Shown here: positions 55,273 through 64,000 of the stretch, in pieces | How the letters are laid out: each line of letters begins with the position of its first letter | How positions within the stretch are numbered: the stretch's first letter is position 1 | Made by a program: the position numbers and the translations under genes | The notes under the pieces: generated by a model | What the model was told of the DNA's origin: nothing | The model's input: only the letters and a program-made list of their open reading frames with translations | Databases searched by the model: none | Assembly: GCF_002260845.1 (NCBI RefSeq) | Contig: NZ_BEDT01000004.1 | Span: forward strand, 165,284-229,283 | Direction: 5' to 3' | DNA from: Pseudolactococcus reticulitermitis | GTDB lineage: Bacteria > Bacillota > Bacilli > Lactobacillales > Streptococcaceae | DNA length: 64,000 bases

Positions 55273-56655
55273 ATGAAGGAGCAAGGATTGGATATTGCAC
55301 GCGAGCTCTTGCGTGAGCGTTATTTTACAAATTTGAAACAATCGGATGATTTATTTGTCGGGATTGAGTTGGAACTGCCGATTGTCCATTTGACGGGTGA
55401 TGCCGTTGATTTTTCAGTTGTAGTCGCTCTGTTTGATGAAATGGTTGAAAAACTTCCCTTGTCGATTGAGAAAACGGATGATAATGGTCAAGCTATTCAA
55501 CTGATTTCTGATGACACTGATGATCGGATTTTATTTGAAGTGGGCTATAATACGCTAGAATTTGCTTTTGATAAGGCAGACAAAATCGGTCAAGTCGAAA
55601 TGCGTTTTCTAACTTATCTCGCCGTCATCCAACCATTTTTGAAAGAACGACATCATCTCTTGACGGGGCTCGGTGTCAATCCTTTTTGGGATAAAAATGA
55701 TAATCGACCTGTCGCTAGTCCGCGCTATGAGATGTTGCTGGCTTATTTGAAGCTAGGAGCTGCTCGAGAAGATGTTCGCGTTAGCCAAGCCAACTATTGT
55801 GCTTTCATTCAAGGGAGTCGTGTCCAGTTAGAGGTGACGGCTGATAATTTGATTGCCACGCTCAATGCTTTTAATGCTATAGAGCCAGTAAAGGCATGGC
55901 TTTTTGCTAATTCTTATCTCTGGAATGGACAATTAGAGACTTTGATTTCACGCGATGTTTTTTGGGAGGGATCAATACATGGGGTGTTTCCGGAAAATGT
56001 TGGCGTTTTTCCAGAAGCATTTGCTGACGAAGCGGCATTTCTTGATTATTTGATGAAAACGGCTTTATTTACACGAACTTCTGACCAGGATACTTATTAT
56101 TTTGAACCCATTCAGGCGGTGGATTATTTTAATCATGATGAAATTCCCGCTTTTGATTTAGCTGGTAATGATCTGGTCTTAACGCCAAGTCCTTATGATT
56201 TTAATGCACACCGAAGTTATCAGTATCAGAATCTCACAGCGCGTGGCACGGTTGAATGTCGAAGTAGCTGTGCGCAACCTATGTCGGCTTCTTTTTCAGT
56301 CGCTGCATTTCACCTGGGCTTGATGCAGGCGTTACCAGTCTTTGAAGCTTTAATTACCAATCATGCTTTTTACGAAGATTACGGTCGGGATTATCCCGAA
56401 CTTCGTCGGAGATTTTCAGCAATCAACTTATCACCAGAGGAAGTAGAAGACGCTGCCAAATTGGCTCAAGATTTATTAGACTTGGCAGCCATAGGTCTTG
56501 ATAAACGTGGGTTTGGAGAAAGAAAATATCTAGCGCCACTCTATCAGCGTATCGAGACAAAAGAAAATCCAGCCACCAAAGCCTTGCGCTTGCTTAAAGC
56601 TGGCAAAACATTATCAGAAATATCGGAGATTTTTGCAGATGGAAAAGACATTTAA
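55273..56655 (+). CDS. Glutamate-cysteine ligase-like (GCS) protein
   Basis: 460 residues, cytoplasmic. FVGIELELPIVHLTGDAVDF (about 25-44) contains the G-E-L-E ATP/Mg signature of the glutamine-synthetase-like GCS families. QANYCAFIQGSRVQLEVTADN, then ANSYLWNGQL, ISRDVFWEGSIHGVFPENVG and ARGTVECRSSCAQPM also look like active-site segments of gamma-glutamylcysteine synthetases. It may make gamma-glutamylcysteine or ligate glutamate to another amine. No ATP-grasp glutathione synthetase domain is fused and no gshB is adjacent, so full glutathione synthesis is not shown. Extended -10 (TGT + TAGAAT, 55231-55239); weak ribosome binding site. Confidence 0.65.
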   Translation: MKEQGLDIARELLRERYFTNLKQSDDLFVGIELELPIVHLTGDAVDFSVVVALFDEMVEKLPLSIEKTDDNGQAIQLISDDTDDRILFEVGYNTLEFAFDKADKIGQVEMRFLTYLAVIQPFLKERHHLLTGLGVNPFWDKNDNRPVASPRYEMLLAYLKLGAAREDVRVSQANYCAFIQGSRVQLEVTADNLIATLNAFNAIEPVKAWLFANSYLWNGQLETLISRDVFWEGSIHGVFPENVGVFPEAFADEAAFLDYLMKTALFTRTSDQDTYYFEPIQAVDYFNHDEIPAFDLAGNDLVLTPSPYDFNAHRSYQYQNLTARGTVECRSSCAQPMSASFSVAAFHLGLMQALPVFEALITNHAFYEDYGRDYPELRRRFSAINLSPEEVEDAAKLAQDLLDLAAIGLDKRGFGERKYLAPLYQRIETKENPATKALRLLKAGKTLSEISEIFADGKDI

Positions 56656-56832
56656 GGTATCAGCTGGCCACAATCATATGAATTGTGAGATAAAGGCGAT
56701 GTTAGGTCTCCTCAGCTATCGAGAGTGTGAAATTCTGGATGCTCAAACACCTCCTAATCTCCTGTTATGATGAGATAGGAACTTCCGAAACAGTATGCCT
56801 TAGTCCGATGACCGTGAGCAAACACGGTTTTT
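56656..56832 (+). ncRNA. Structured region with terminator downstream of the GCS-like gene
   Basis: CACAAT/ATTGTG (56669-56687), TTAGG/CCTAA spanning about 56703-56757 and a final ACCGTG/CACGGT terminator with T tail (56811-56832). No ORF. It could be the 3' untranslated part of the GCS-like transcript or a separate RNA. No riboswitch family is recognised. Confidence 0.35.
56811..56832 (+). terminator. Terminator upstream of ilvD
   Basis: ACCGTG, six-base loop, CACGGT, TTTT then A TTT. Confidence 0.75.
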
Positions 56833-56841
56833 ATTTGACAA

Positions 56842-56886
56842 AATTTTCTGATAATTACTTGACGTAAGGTTTAAAAATGTTAAAAT
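56842..56886 (+). promoter_or_regulatory. ilvD promoter with CodY box
   Basis: AATTTTCTGATAATT (56842-56856) differs from the CodY consensus at one position. It directly precedes TTGACG (56859-56864), 16 bases, TAAAAT (56881-56886). Start near 56893 gives a 130-base leader. Confidence 0.75.
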
Positions 56887-56952
56887 GGTAACAATAGATT
56901 TGTTTGAAAAAAGGGGAAATTTAAGTTTAATTTTAGAATTGAACCCATTCTC

Positions 56953-57030
56953 ATGTTAAAAGCTACAAATCAACGCAAGTTTTTTAAGATGATTGCGAAT
57001 AACTTAGACAGGCAAGGAAGGCACTTATGA
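56953..57030 (+). CDS. Possible 25-residue upstream ORF overlapping ilvD
   Basis: ATG 56953 opens a 25-codon frame ([18 protein letters not shown], then DRQGRHL) whose TGA overlaps the ilvD ATG (ATGA). No good Shine-Dalgarno, and only three Leu and one Ile, so it is not an obvious attenuator peptide. If translated it would couple to ilvD. Confidence 0.25.
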   Translation: MLKATNQRKFFKMIANNLDRQGRHL

Positions 57031-58739
57031 AATTCACATACAACGGTACGACAACAGAAGTTGAACTCAACAAATACTCTAAAACGCTGACGCAAGATCC
57101 AACACAACCCGCAACACAAGCCATGTTTTATGGCATTGGCTTTAAAGAAGAAGATTTCGATAAGGCGCAAGTTGGGATTGTCTCAATGGACTGGGACGGC
57201 AATCCTTGCAACATGCACTTGAATCAGCTTGGACAAAAAGTCAAGGCATCAGTGGATGCGACTGGAGACCTTTTAGGCTTACAGTTCCACACGATTGGTG
57301 TTTCTGACGGGATTGCTAACGGAACGGACGGCATGCGCTATTCGCTCGTGTCACGTGAAGTGATTGCGGATTCTATCGAGACCAATGCTGGTGGCGAATA
57401 TTATGACGGAATTGTCGGGATTCCCGGCTGTGATAAAAATATGCCGGGGACGATTATTGGCATGGCACGCTTGGATCGTCCGTCGATTATGGTTTATGGT
57501 GGGACGGTTGAGCATGGTGAGTATCATGGTCAGTCTCTGAATATCGTCTCAGCTTTTGAGGCCTTGGGTGAAAAATTAACAGATAACATTTCTGAAGAAG
57601 ATTACCATGGCGTGATTTCTAATGCCATTCCTGGCCAAGGTGCTTGTGGTGGCATGTATACGGCAAATACCATGGCGGCAGCCATCGAAACACTTGGCAT
57701 GACCCTGCCGTTTTCATCAACCAACCCAGCCAAGTCTGACGAAAAGCAAGAAGAGGCAGCGTCGGTTGGTGAATACATGAAGACGCTCCTAGCTCGGGAT
57801 ATTAAACCGAGCGATATCATGACACGGGAGGCTTTTGAAGATGCCATCACCGTTGTGATGGTGCTTGGTGGCTCAACCAATGCCGTTTTACACTTGATTG
57901 CTATGGCGCGGACAGTTGGCATTGATTTGACACAGGACGATTTTCAGGCGATTTCTGATCGCACCCCTGTGATTGGCGATTTCAAGCCTTCTGGCAAGTA
58001 CATGCAAGAAGATTTGCACCGTATCGGTGGTCTGCCAGCGGTTCTTAAATTTCTCCTGAAAGAAGGCCGAATTCATGGCAATCGGATGACCGTCACAGGT
58101 AAAACCTTGGCAGAAAATCTTGAAAATGCAGCAGATTTAGACTTTACCGTTCAGGATATTATTAGACCCTTTGATAAACCAATCAAAGCTACAGGTCATC
58201 TACAAATTCTCTATGGCAACCTCGCATCAGGTGGTTCAGTCGCTAAAATTTCTGGTAAAGAAGGCGAGCAATTCACGGGGACTGCACGGGTCTTTAACGG
58301 CGAACAACACTTTATCCAAGGGATTGAGACCGGGCGTTTGCACGCCGGTGATGTTGCTGTAATTAAGAATATCGGGCCAGTCGGAGCGCCTGGAATGCCA
58401 GAAATGCTGAAACCAACGTCCGCTTTGATTGGGGCAGGCTTAGGGAAATCAGTTGCGCTGATTACGGATGGGCGTTTCTCAGGTGGGACACATGGGTTTG
58501 TCGTCGGCCATATCGTCCCCGAAGCCGTCAAAGGTGGTGTCATTGGGCTAGTTGAAGATGATGACATTATCGAAATTGATGCCATTAACAATACTATCAA
58601 TCTGAAAGTATCTGATGAGGAATTAGCAAAACGTCGCGCAGCTTACCAACAACCAGTGCCTAAAGCAACGCGCGGTGTCCTAGCGAAATTTGCGAAGTTG
58701 ACAGATGATGCCGCACACGGTTGTATTACAGACTTTTAA
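57027..58739 (+). CDS. ilvD: Dihydroxy-acid dehydratase
   Basis: Third step of valine/isoleucine synthesis, converting dihydroxy acids to 2-keto acids with an Fe-S cluster; 570 residues, full length. Cysteines in DGNPCNMH (about 60), [11 protein letters not shown] (about 133) and [14 protein letters not shown] (about 205) are the cluster ligands. [18 protein letters not shown] is the C-terminal signature. AAGGAAGG upstream. Single unit with CodY control ahead of ilvB. Confidence 0.96.
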   Translation: MKFTYNGTTTEVELNKYSKTLTQDPTQPATQAMFYGIGFKEEDFDKAQVGIVSMDWDGNPCNMHLNQLGQKVKASVDATGDLLGLQFHTIGVSDGIANGTDGMRYSLVSREVIADSIETNAGGEYYDGIVGIPGCDKNMPGTIIGMARLDRPSIMVYGGTVEHGEYHGQSLNIVSAFEALGEKLTDNISEEDYHGVISNAIPGQGACGGMYTANTMAAAIETLGMTLPFSSTNPAKSDEKQEEAASVGEYMKTLLARDIKPSDIMTREAFEDAITVVMVLGGSTNAVLHLIAMARTVGIDLTQDDFQAISDRTPVIGDFKPSGKYMQEDLHRIGGLPAVLKFLLKEGRIHGNRMTVTGKTLAENLENAADLDFTVQDIIRPFDKPIKATGHLQILYGNLASGGSVAKISGKEGEQFTGTARVFNGEQHFIQGIETGRLHAGDVAVIKNIGPVGAPGMPEMLKPTSALIGAGLGKSVALITDGRFSGGTHGFVVGHIVPEAVKGGVIGLVEDDDIIEIDAINNTINLKVSDEELAKRRAAYQQPVPKATRGVLAKFAKLTDDAAHGCITDF

Positions 58740-58763
58740 GTCAGTTTAATCTTGATAAATGAA

Positions 58764-58793
58764 AAAACAACTGGTCAACGTGCCAGTTGTTTT
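58764..58793 (+). terminator. ilvD terminator
   Basis: AAAACAACTGG and CCAGTTGTTTT, 8-base loop. Confidence 0.8.
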
Positions 58794-58911
58794 GATTAGG
58801 CCAGAGCGTTAGCGGATGTTTTCTAAAATTTGGAGGGATTAAGAGGAGACTTTCGTGTTGCTTGAATAGAAAATGGTTGCGTATTCAGGGATGATATTCT
58901 TTTGAAATTAC

Positions 58912-58970
58912 TTGAAAAAAGACTGTAAAAGTGTTAAAATCTAAACATAATTCATAATTTTCAGAAATTT
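58912..58970 (+). promoter_or_regulatory. ilvB promoter with CodY box
   Basis: TTGAAA (58912-58917), 17 bases, TGT + TAAAAT (58935-58940). AATTTTCAGAAATTT (58956-58970) lies just downstream of the start point and differs from the CodY consensus at one position. Confidence 0.75.
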
Positions 58971-59004
58971 CGAAATATGAAAATCCTTAAAAGGAGAGCG
59001 AATA

Positions 59005-60708
59005 TTGAAACAAATCAAACTTGAAACACCTAAAAGTGGCTCACAACTCGTCCTTGATACCCTTAAAGAATTGGGGGTTGACACGATTTTTGGCTATCCG
59101 GGCGGTGCCGTTTTGCCACTCTATGATGCCATTTATGATTATGCGGGCATTCAGCATATTCTGGCGCGCCATGAACAAGGGGCAACACACGAAGCAGAAG
59201 GGTATGCTAAATCATCAGGAAAATTGGGGGTTGCCTTAGTCACGTCAGGTCCCGGGGCAACGAATGCCATTACTGGTATTGCGGATGCCAATGCCGATTC
59301 GGTGCCCATGCTCGTTTTCACGGGTCAAGTGGCGACACCAGGTATCGGTAAAGATGCTTTTCAAGAGGCGGATATTATTGGTGTGACCATGCCCATTACC
59401 AAATATAATTATCAAATTCGTGAAACGCAAGACATTCCGCGCGTGATTACTGAGGCGGTGCATATTGCGACGACGGGGCGACCAGGTCCAGTTGTGATTG
59501 ACCTGCCTAAAGATATTGCAGCCCAAGAAGTCGACTATATCAATGACACGACGATTGATTTGCCCTCTTATCACCCAACAGTCGAGCCAAATGCCAAGCA
59601 ATTGAAAAAAATTGTTGAACTACTTGCTAAAAAGAAACGCCCCTTGATTTTAGCGGGCGGCGGTGTTAATTATTCAGATGGGAATCTTGCTTTAATCCAA
59701 TTTGCTGAAAAATATCAAATTCCAGTCGTCTCTAGTTTACTTGGCTTAGGTGCGATGCCTGTTGAAAATCCCTTGTTTTTAGGAATGGGTGGCATGCACG
59801 GCTCCTACGCTGCCAATATGGCGTTGGCTGAGACGGATTATCTGATCAATTTTGGCAGTCGATTTGATGACCGTTTGGCTTCAAATCCAGCTTTATTTTT
59901 GAAAGATGCCACGGTGGCACATATTGACATTGATCCAGCAGAGATTGGTAAAATCGTCAAAACAGATTTGCCAGTAGTAGGCGATGCTAAGCGCGCCTTG
60001 GAAATTTTGCTTAAAGTCGAAGCGCCTACGACTGATTTTTCGAAGTGGTTCAACCAAGTTCAGGATAATGCGCAAAAAGCGCCCTATAGTTATGAACCAG
60101 AGCCGAATTTTAACAAGCCACAAGAAGTCATCAAGTTAATCGGCGACTTGACAAATGGCGATGCGATTATCGTTACTGATGTTGGACAACACCAGATGTG
60201 GGCTGCGCAATGGTACCCTTATAAGAGTAATCGTCAGCTCATCACGAGTGGTGGGCTCGGCACCATGGGCTTTGGCATTCCTGCAGCCATTGGGGCAAAA
60301 TTAGCCAATCCAGATAAAGAAGTTATCGTTTTTGTTGGCGACGGTGGTTTCCAGATGACCAATCAAGAACTCGCGATTTTAAACGGTTATCATATTTCGA
60401 TTAAAGTCGTCCTATTTAACAATCATTCATTGGGCATGGTGCGTCAATGGCAAGAAAAGTTCTACGAGGAACGTCGCAGTCAATCCGTCTTTGATCTAGA
60501 ACCAGATTTCCAATTACTAGCTGAGGCTTACGGTCTCAAACACGACAAGTTTTTAAATCCTAAAACGATTGCCGAAGATTTAAAAGTCATCACAGAAGAT
60601 GTACCAATGGTTCTGGAAGTTGGTATTTCTAGAGAAGAACAAGTTTATCCGATGGTGCCTGCAGGTTGGCACAATGACGAAATGTTGGGGGTGAAATTCA
60701 ATGCGTAG
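59005..60708 (+). CDS. ilvB: Acetolactate synthase large subunit
   Basis: TPP enzyme that joins two pyruvates, or pyruvate and 2-ketobutyrate; 567 residues. The activating Glu is in HEQGATHEAEGYAKSSG (about 52), the TPP site is VGDGGFQMTNQELAIL ... LFNNHSLGMV (about 445-475), and GSRFDDRL is the FAD-region motif. TTG start with AAAAGGAG upstream. Catabolic acetolactate synthases lack the small subunit; here ilvN overlaps, so it is the anabolic form. Confidence 0.96.
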   Translation: MKQIKLETPKSGSQLVLDTLKELGVDTIFGYPGGAVLPLYDAIYDYAGIQHILARHEQGATHEAEGYAKSSGKLGVALVTSGPGATNAITGIADANADSVPMLVFTGQVATPGIGKDAFQEADIIGVTMPITKYNYQIRETQDIPRVITEAVHIATTGRPGPVVIDLPKDIAAQEVDYINDTTIDLPSYHPTVEPNAKQLKKIVELLAKKKRPLILAGGGVNYSDGNLALIQFAEKYQIPVVSSLLGLGAMPVENPLFLGMGGMHGSYAANMALAETDYLINFGSRFDDRLASNPALFLKDATVAHIDIDPAEIGKIVKTDLPVVGDAKRALEILLKVEAPTTDFSKWFNQVQDNAQKAPYSYEPEPNFNKPQEVIKLIGDLTNGDAIIVTDVGQHQMWAAQWYPYKSNRQLITSGGLGTMGFGIPAAIGAKLANPDKEVIVFVGDGGFQMTNQELAILNGYHISIKVVLFNNHSLGMVRQWQEKFYEERRSQSVFDLEPDFQLLAEAYGLKHDKFLNPKTIAEDLKVITEDVPMVLEVGISREEQVYPMVPAGWHNDEMLGVKFNA

Positions 60709-61177
60709 AATGTTAACAGCCAAACTCAATAACTCAACAGGTGTTCTCAACCGTTTTACAGGTGTTTTGTCGCGGCGCCAAGTCAATATCGAAAGTATCT
60801 CTGTCGGGCATACGGATGTGCCCCATATTTCACGGATTACGATTATTATCGATGTGGCGAGTATTGACGAAGTTGAACAAATCATTAAGCAGCTTAATCG
60901 TCAAGTAGACGTTTTAAGGGTGCGTGATATTACAGATGTCCCGCATATCGAGCGAGAGGTCATTCTGGTCAAGGTATCAGCGCCTGCTAGTATCCGAGCA
61001 GAACTGTTCGCCATGATTCAACCTTTCCGTGCGAGCGTCGTCGATGTCGCACCTAAGACGGTAACTATCCAATTAACGGGTGGCTACGATAAAATCGAAG
61101 CCCTGCTGAGGGTTGTCAAGCCATATGGCATTAAAAATATTGCCAGAACAGGTGTGACTGGCTTTACACGGGATTAA
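60701..61177 (+). CDS. ilvN: Acetolactate synthase small subunit
   Basis: 158-residue regulatory subunit that confers valine feedback. N-terminal ACT domain (LNNSTGVLNRFTGVLSRRQVNIESISVGHTD, about 6-36) and C-terminal ALS_ss domain. ATG lies inside the end of ilvB (8-base overlap). Confidence 0.95.
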   Translation: MRRMLTAKLNNSTGVLNRFTGVLSRRQVNIESISVGHTDVPHISRITIIIDVASIDEVEQIIKQLNRQVDVLRVRDITDVPHIEREVILVKVSAPASIRAELFAMIQPFRASVVDVAPKTVTIQLTGGYDKIEALLRVVKPYGIKNIARTGVTGFTRD

Positions 61178-61198
61178 AAGGCAATTATAAATTTACCC

Positions 61199-61227
61199 TT
61201 GACAAATTGTCTGAAAAATCGTAAAAT
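61199..61227 (+). promoter_or_regulatory. ilvC promoter with CodY-like box
   Basis: TTGACA (61199-61204), 17 bases, TAAAAT (61222-61227). AATTGTCTGAAAAAT (61205-61219) fills the spacer, two mismatches from the CodY consensus. Confidence 0.7.
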
Positions 61228-61304
61228 TATATCATATTTAGAAATTGATTGAATTTTCTATCTTTTATAGCTTGCTGAAGATTAATTGGTGAGGGGAAAG
61301 ATAG

Positions 61305-62360
<1,056 letters not shown>

Positions 62361-62400
62361 GCCAAAATACAGACAAGGCTGTCTATCGTTTTTAACTTGG

Positions 62401-62432
62401 AAGAAAGCTGAGCCTAGTCTCGGCTTTCTTTT
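62401..62432 (+). terminator. ilvC terminator
   Basis: AAGAAAGCTGAG and CTCGGCTTTCTT (G-T pair), 6-base loop, TTT tail. Confidence 0.8.
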
Positions 62433-62464
62433 CGATTAGTTCAAAAAATGAAGGAATTTAAAAT

Positions 62465-63715
62465 ATGGTCACTTACAAAGATGTGTTAGCCGCAAATGAC
62501 GTGTTGAAAAATGTTGTCATCCAAACACCGATGAGACGGGATAGCTATTTGTCTGAAAAATATGGCGCAAATATCTACCTCAAACAAGAAAATGTCCAAA
62601 AAGTCCGCTCGTTCAAGCTACGAGGGGCTTATTATGCCATCCATAATCTGCCACAAGACAAACTAAAAAATGGTGTTGTGTGTGCCAGTGCGGGAAATCA
62701 TGCCCAAGGTGTGGCGTATACCTGTCAGGAATTAAAAATCTCTGCAACGATTTTCATGCCGACGACCACACCTCAGCAAAAAATCACACAAGTTAAATTT
62801 TTTGGCGGAGATTATGCGGAAATTGCACTTGTCGGGGACACATTTGACGAGTCCGCGGCCGCAGCAAGTGATTATGCTCGCCGTGAGAGCAAAACATTCA
62901 TCGATCCATTTGATAATCCAGACGTCATTTCGGGTCAAGGGACAGTCGCGGTCGAAATTTTCGAAGCAGCGCAAGAAGAACATCTTAAAATTGATGTCCT
63001 TATGGCTGCAGTTGGCGGTGGTGGCTTGATTTCAGGTGTCTCAGTTTACGCTAAACATGCGAGTCCTGAAACAAAAATCATCGGTGTTGAAGCCTCAGGC
63101 GCACGGTCAATGCAAGCAGCATTTGATAATAAGGCACCGATTAAACTTGAGACGATTGATAAATTTGCAGACGGCATTGCCGTCCAAAAAGTCGGTCAAT
63201 TAACCTACCAAATCGCCAAAGAAAATGTCGATGAACTTGTGCATACGGATGAAGGTCTCATATCGAGCACGATTTTAGACCTCTACTCTAAACAAGGCAT
63301 TGTCGTTGAACCAGCAGGCGCGACCAGTGTTGCAGCCTTGGAGTTAATCAAAAATGACATCAAAGGTCAAACAGTTGTTTGCATTATTTCGGGTGGCAAT
63401 AATGACATCAATCGGATGCAAGAAATCGAAGAGAAAAGTCTGATTTACGAAGGTCTTAAACACTATTTTGTTGTGAATTTTCCGCAAAGACCTGGCGCCC
63501 TGCGTGAATTTGTTAATGATATCTTAGGCCCGCACGATGATATTACGCGATTTGAATATATCAAGCGTGCTAACAAAGGCACAGGGCCAGTATTGATAGG
63601 TATTTTGTTAGCAAGCAAGCATGATCAAGCACAGTTGATTGAACGTCTTGCAGCATTTGATAGTAAATTTATAGATTTGAAAGGTCAAGAAAGTTTGTAT
63701 AATTTACTGGTTTAA
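62465..63715 (+). CDS. ilvA: Threonine dehydratase (biosynthetic)
   Basis: PLP enzyme making 2-ketobutyrate for isoleucine; 416 residues. The PLP lysine is in VRSFKLRGAYYAI (about 53), with SAGNHAQGVAYT and VGGGGLISGVS. A single ACT-like C-terminal domain (LKHYFVVNFPQRPGALREFVND, about 333-410) shows the feedback-regulated Gram-positive form. GAAGGA upstream. No promoter is clear between the ilvC terminator and the ATG, so it may depend on readthrough. Confidence 0.95.
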   Translation: MVTYKDVLAANDVLKNVVIQTPMRRDSYLSEKYGANIYLKQENVQKVRSFKLRGAYYAIHNLPQDKLKNGVVCASAGNHAQGVAYTCQELKISATIFMPTTTPQQKITQVKFFGGDYAEIALVGDTFDESAAAASDYARRESKTFIDPFDNPDVISGQGTVAVEIFEAAQEEHLKIDVLMAAVGGGGLISGVSVYAKHASPETKIIGVEASGARSMQAAFDNKAPIKLETIDKFADGIAVQKVGQLTYQIAKENVDELVHTDEGLISSTILDLYSKQGIVVEPAGATSVAALELIKNDIKGQTVVCIISGGNNDINRMQEIEEKSLIYEGLKHYFVVNFPQRPGALREFVNDILGPHDDITRFEYIKRANKGTGPVLIGILLASKHDQAQLIERLAAFDSKFIDLKGQESLYNLLV

Positions 63716-63765
63716 ACCGTATTGAAAAAGATTAAAAATAAATCTCAATTATTTTCAAAAAAGAG

Positions 63766-63794
63766 TTGACACGGGGGTATAGATTTGATAAGAT
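63766..63794 (+). promoter_or_regulatory. rRNA operon promoter P1
   Basis: TTGACA (63766-63771), 17 bases, TAAGAT (63789-63794). Confidence 0.75.
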
Positions 63795-63859
63795 AATAAA
63801 GTACTCAAAACGGGGTCACGAATGATAGAAAAGAAAATAAAAAAACTTTTCGAAAAAGC

Positions 63860-63888
63860 GTTGACAAAGCAATGAAGTTTTGGTAGAA
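63860..63888 (+). promoter_or_regulatory. rRNA operon promoter P2
   Basis: TTGACA (63860-63865), 17 bases, TGG + TAGAAT (63883-63888). Near-consensus spacing and -35 boxes in tandem are typical of rrn operons. Confidence 0.78.
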
Positions 63889-63894
63889 TTAAAT

Positions 63895-64000
63895 AGTTGT
63901 CTCGCAAGAAGCGGGAGATCTGAAATAGACCTTTGAAAACTGAATAAAACAGAAAACAAACCAAGTACAGACGTTGTCTAGCAATAGATAACAAACTGTC
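63895..64000 (+). other. rRNA operon leader (16S gene beyond the window)
   Basis: After P2 comes a small TCTCGC/GCGGGA hairpin (63900-63916), then TTTGAAAACTGAATAAAAC (63933-63951), a sequence typical of Firmicute rRNA leaders and spacers. No 16S start is reached. The call rests on tandem strong promoters plus this leader motif. Confidence 0.7.

Noticed and set aside
55273..56655. Bifunctional glutathione synthetase GshF
   Set aside because: At 460 residues it lacks the C-terminal ATP-grasp domain of about 300 residues; only a GCS-like domain is present.
63895..64000. Start of 16S rRNA inside the window
   Set aside because: No AGAGTTTGATC-like 16S 5' end is present before base 64000; only the promoters and leader can be supported.

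Overview
The window looks like chromosome of a Streptococcaceae member, most likely a Lactococcus-type organism (Lactococcus/Pseudolactococcus). The signs are a moderately low G+C, extended -10 promoters (TGNTATAAT), CodY boxes close to AATTTTCWGAAAATT, an AdcR/ZitR zinc operator, a rpmG-secE-nusG block behind a class A PBP, an intact comG pilus operon, stand-alone PolC, and the complete Gram-positive S10-spc-alpha ribosomal protein cluster. Genus is inferred from gene content; no 16S sequence is present.

Layout. 1-2.0 kb: end of a DUF3284 gene and a 6-phospho-beta-glucosidase. 2.0-2.7 kb: a DUF4190-type membrane gene broken by a frameshift at a near-perfect palindrome. 2.8-10.1 kb: a starch module with a secreted type I pullulanase and a large LPXTG-anchored Ig-repeat protein, flanked by two related cre-like promoter/leader regions. 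10.2-16.9 kb: metallophosphoesterase, YutD, RlmN, VanZ, nitroreductase, CoA-binding protein, a frameshifted MFS gene and a DUF4430 lipoprotein. 17.2-21.6 kb: polC. 22.2-25.8 kb: comGA-GG. 25.8-32.9 kb: ispE, D-amino-acid aminotransferase, adcR-adcC-adcB, an RluD-family gene and PBP2a. 32.9-37.9 kb: rpmG-secE and nusG, split by a 3.9 kb prophage remnant. 38-40 kb: thrC and mscL. 40.0-55.0 kb: S10 leader and rpsJ to rplQ. 55.3-56.7 kb: a glutamate-cysteine-ligase-like gene. 57.0-63.7 kb: ilvD, ilvB, ilvN, ilvC, ilvA. 63.7-64.0 kb: tandem promoters and leader of an rRNA operon that continues past the window.

How it works together. Carbon genes (bglA, pullulanase, surface starch protein) carry catabolite or maltose-type operators. 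Threonine and branched-chain amino-acid genes are separate units, with CodY-like boxes at the promoters of thrC, ilvD, ilvB and ilvC. The zinc operon is autoregulated by AdcR. Ribosomal genes are divided by internal promoters and hairpins into at least four transcription units.

Most notable: (1) the prophage remnant between secE and nusG, bounded by an 11-bp repeat that is itself the nusG promoter, in which a Cro-like DNA-binding segment is fused in frame to the LysM tail of an endolysin; (2) six housekeeping genes whose -10 box lies exactly six bases before the start codon (TGN-TANNAT-N6-ATG), the architecture of leaderless mRNAs; (3) two related leader regions around the starch module, one ending in a tiny Cys-Cys peptide ORF and seven copies of an 8-bp repeat; (4) long hairpin- and repeat-bearing spacers inside the ribosomal protein cluster.
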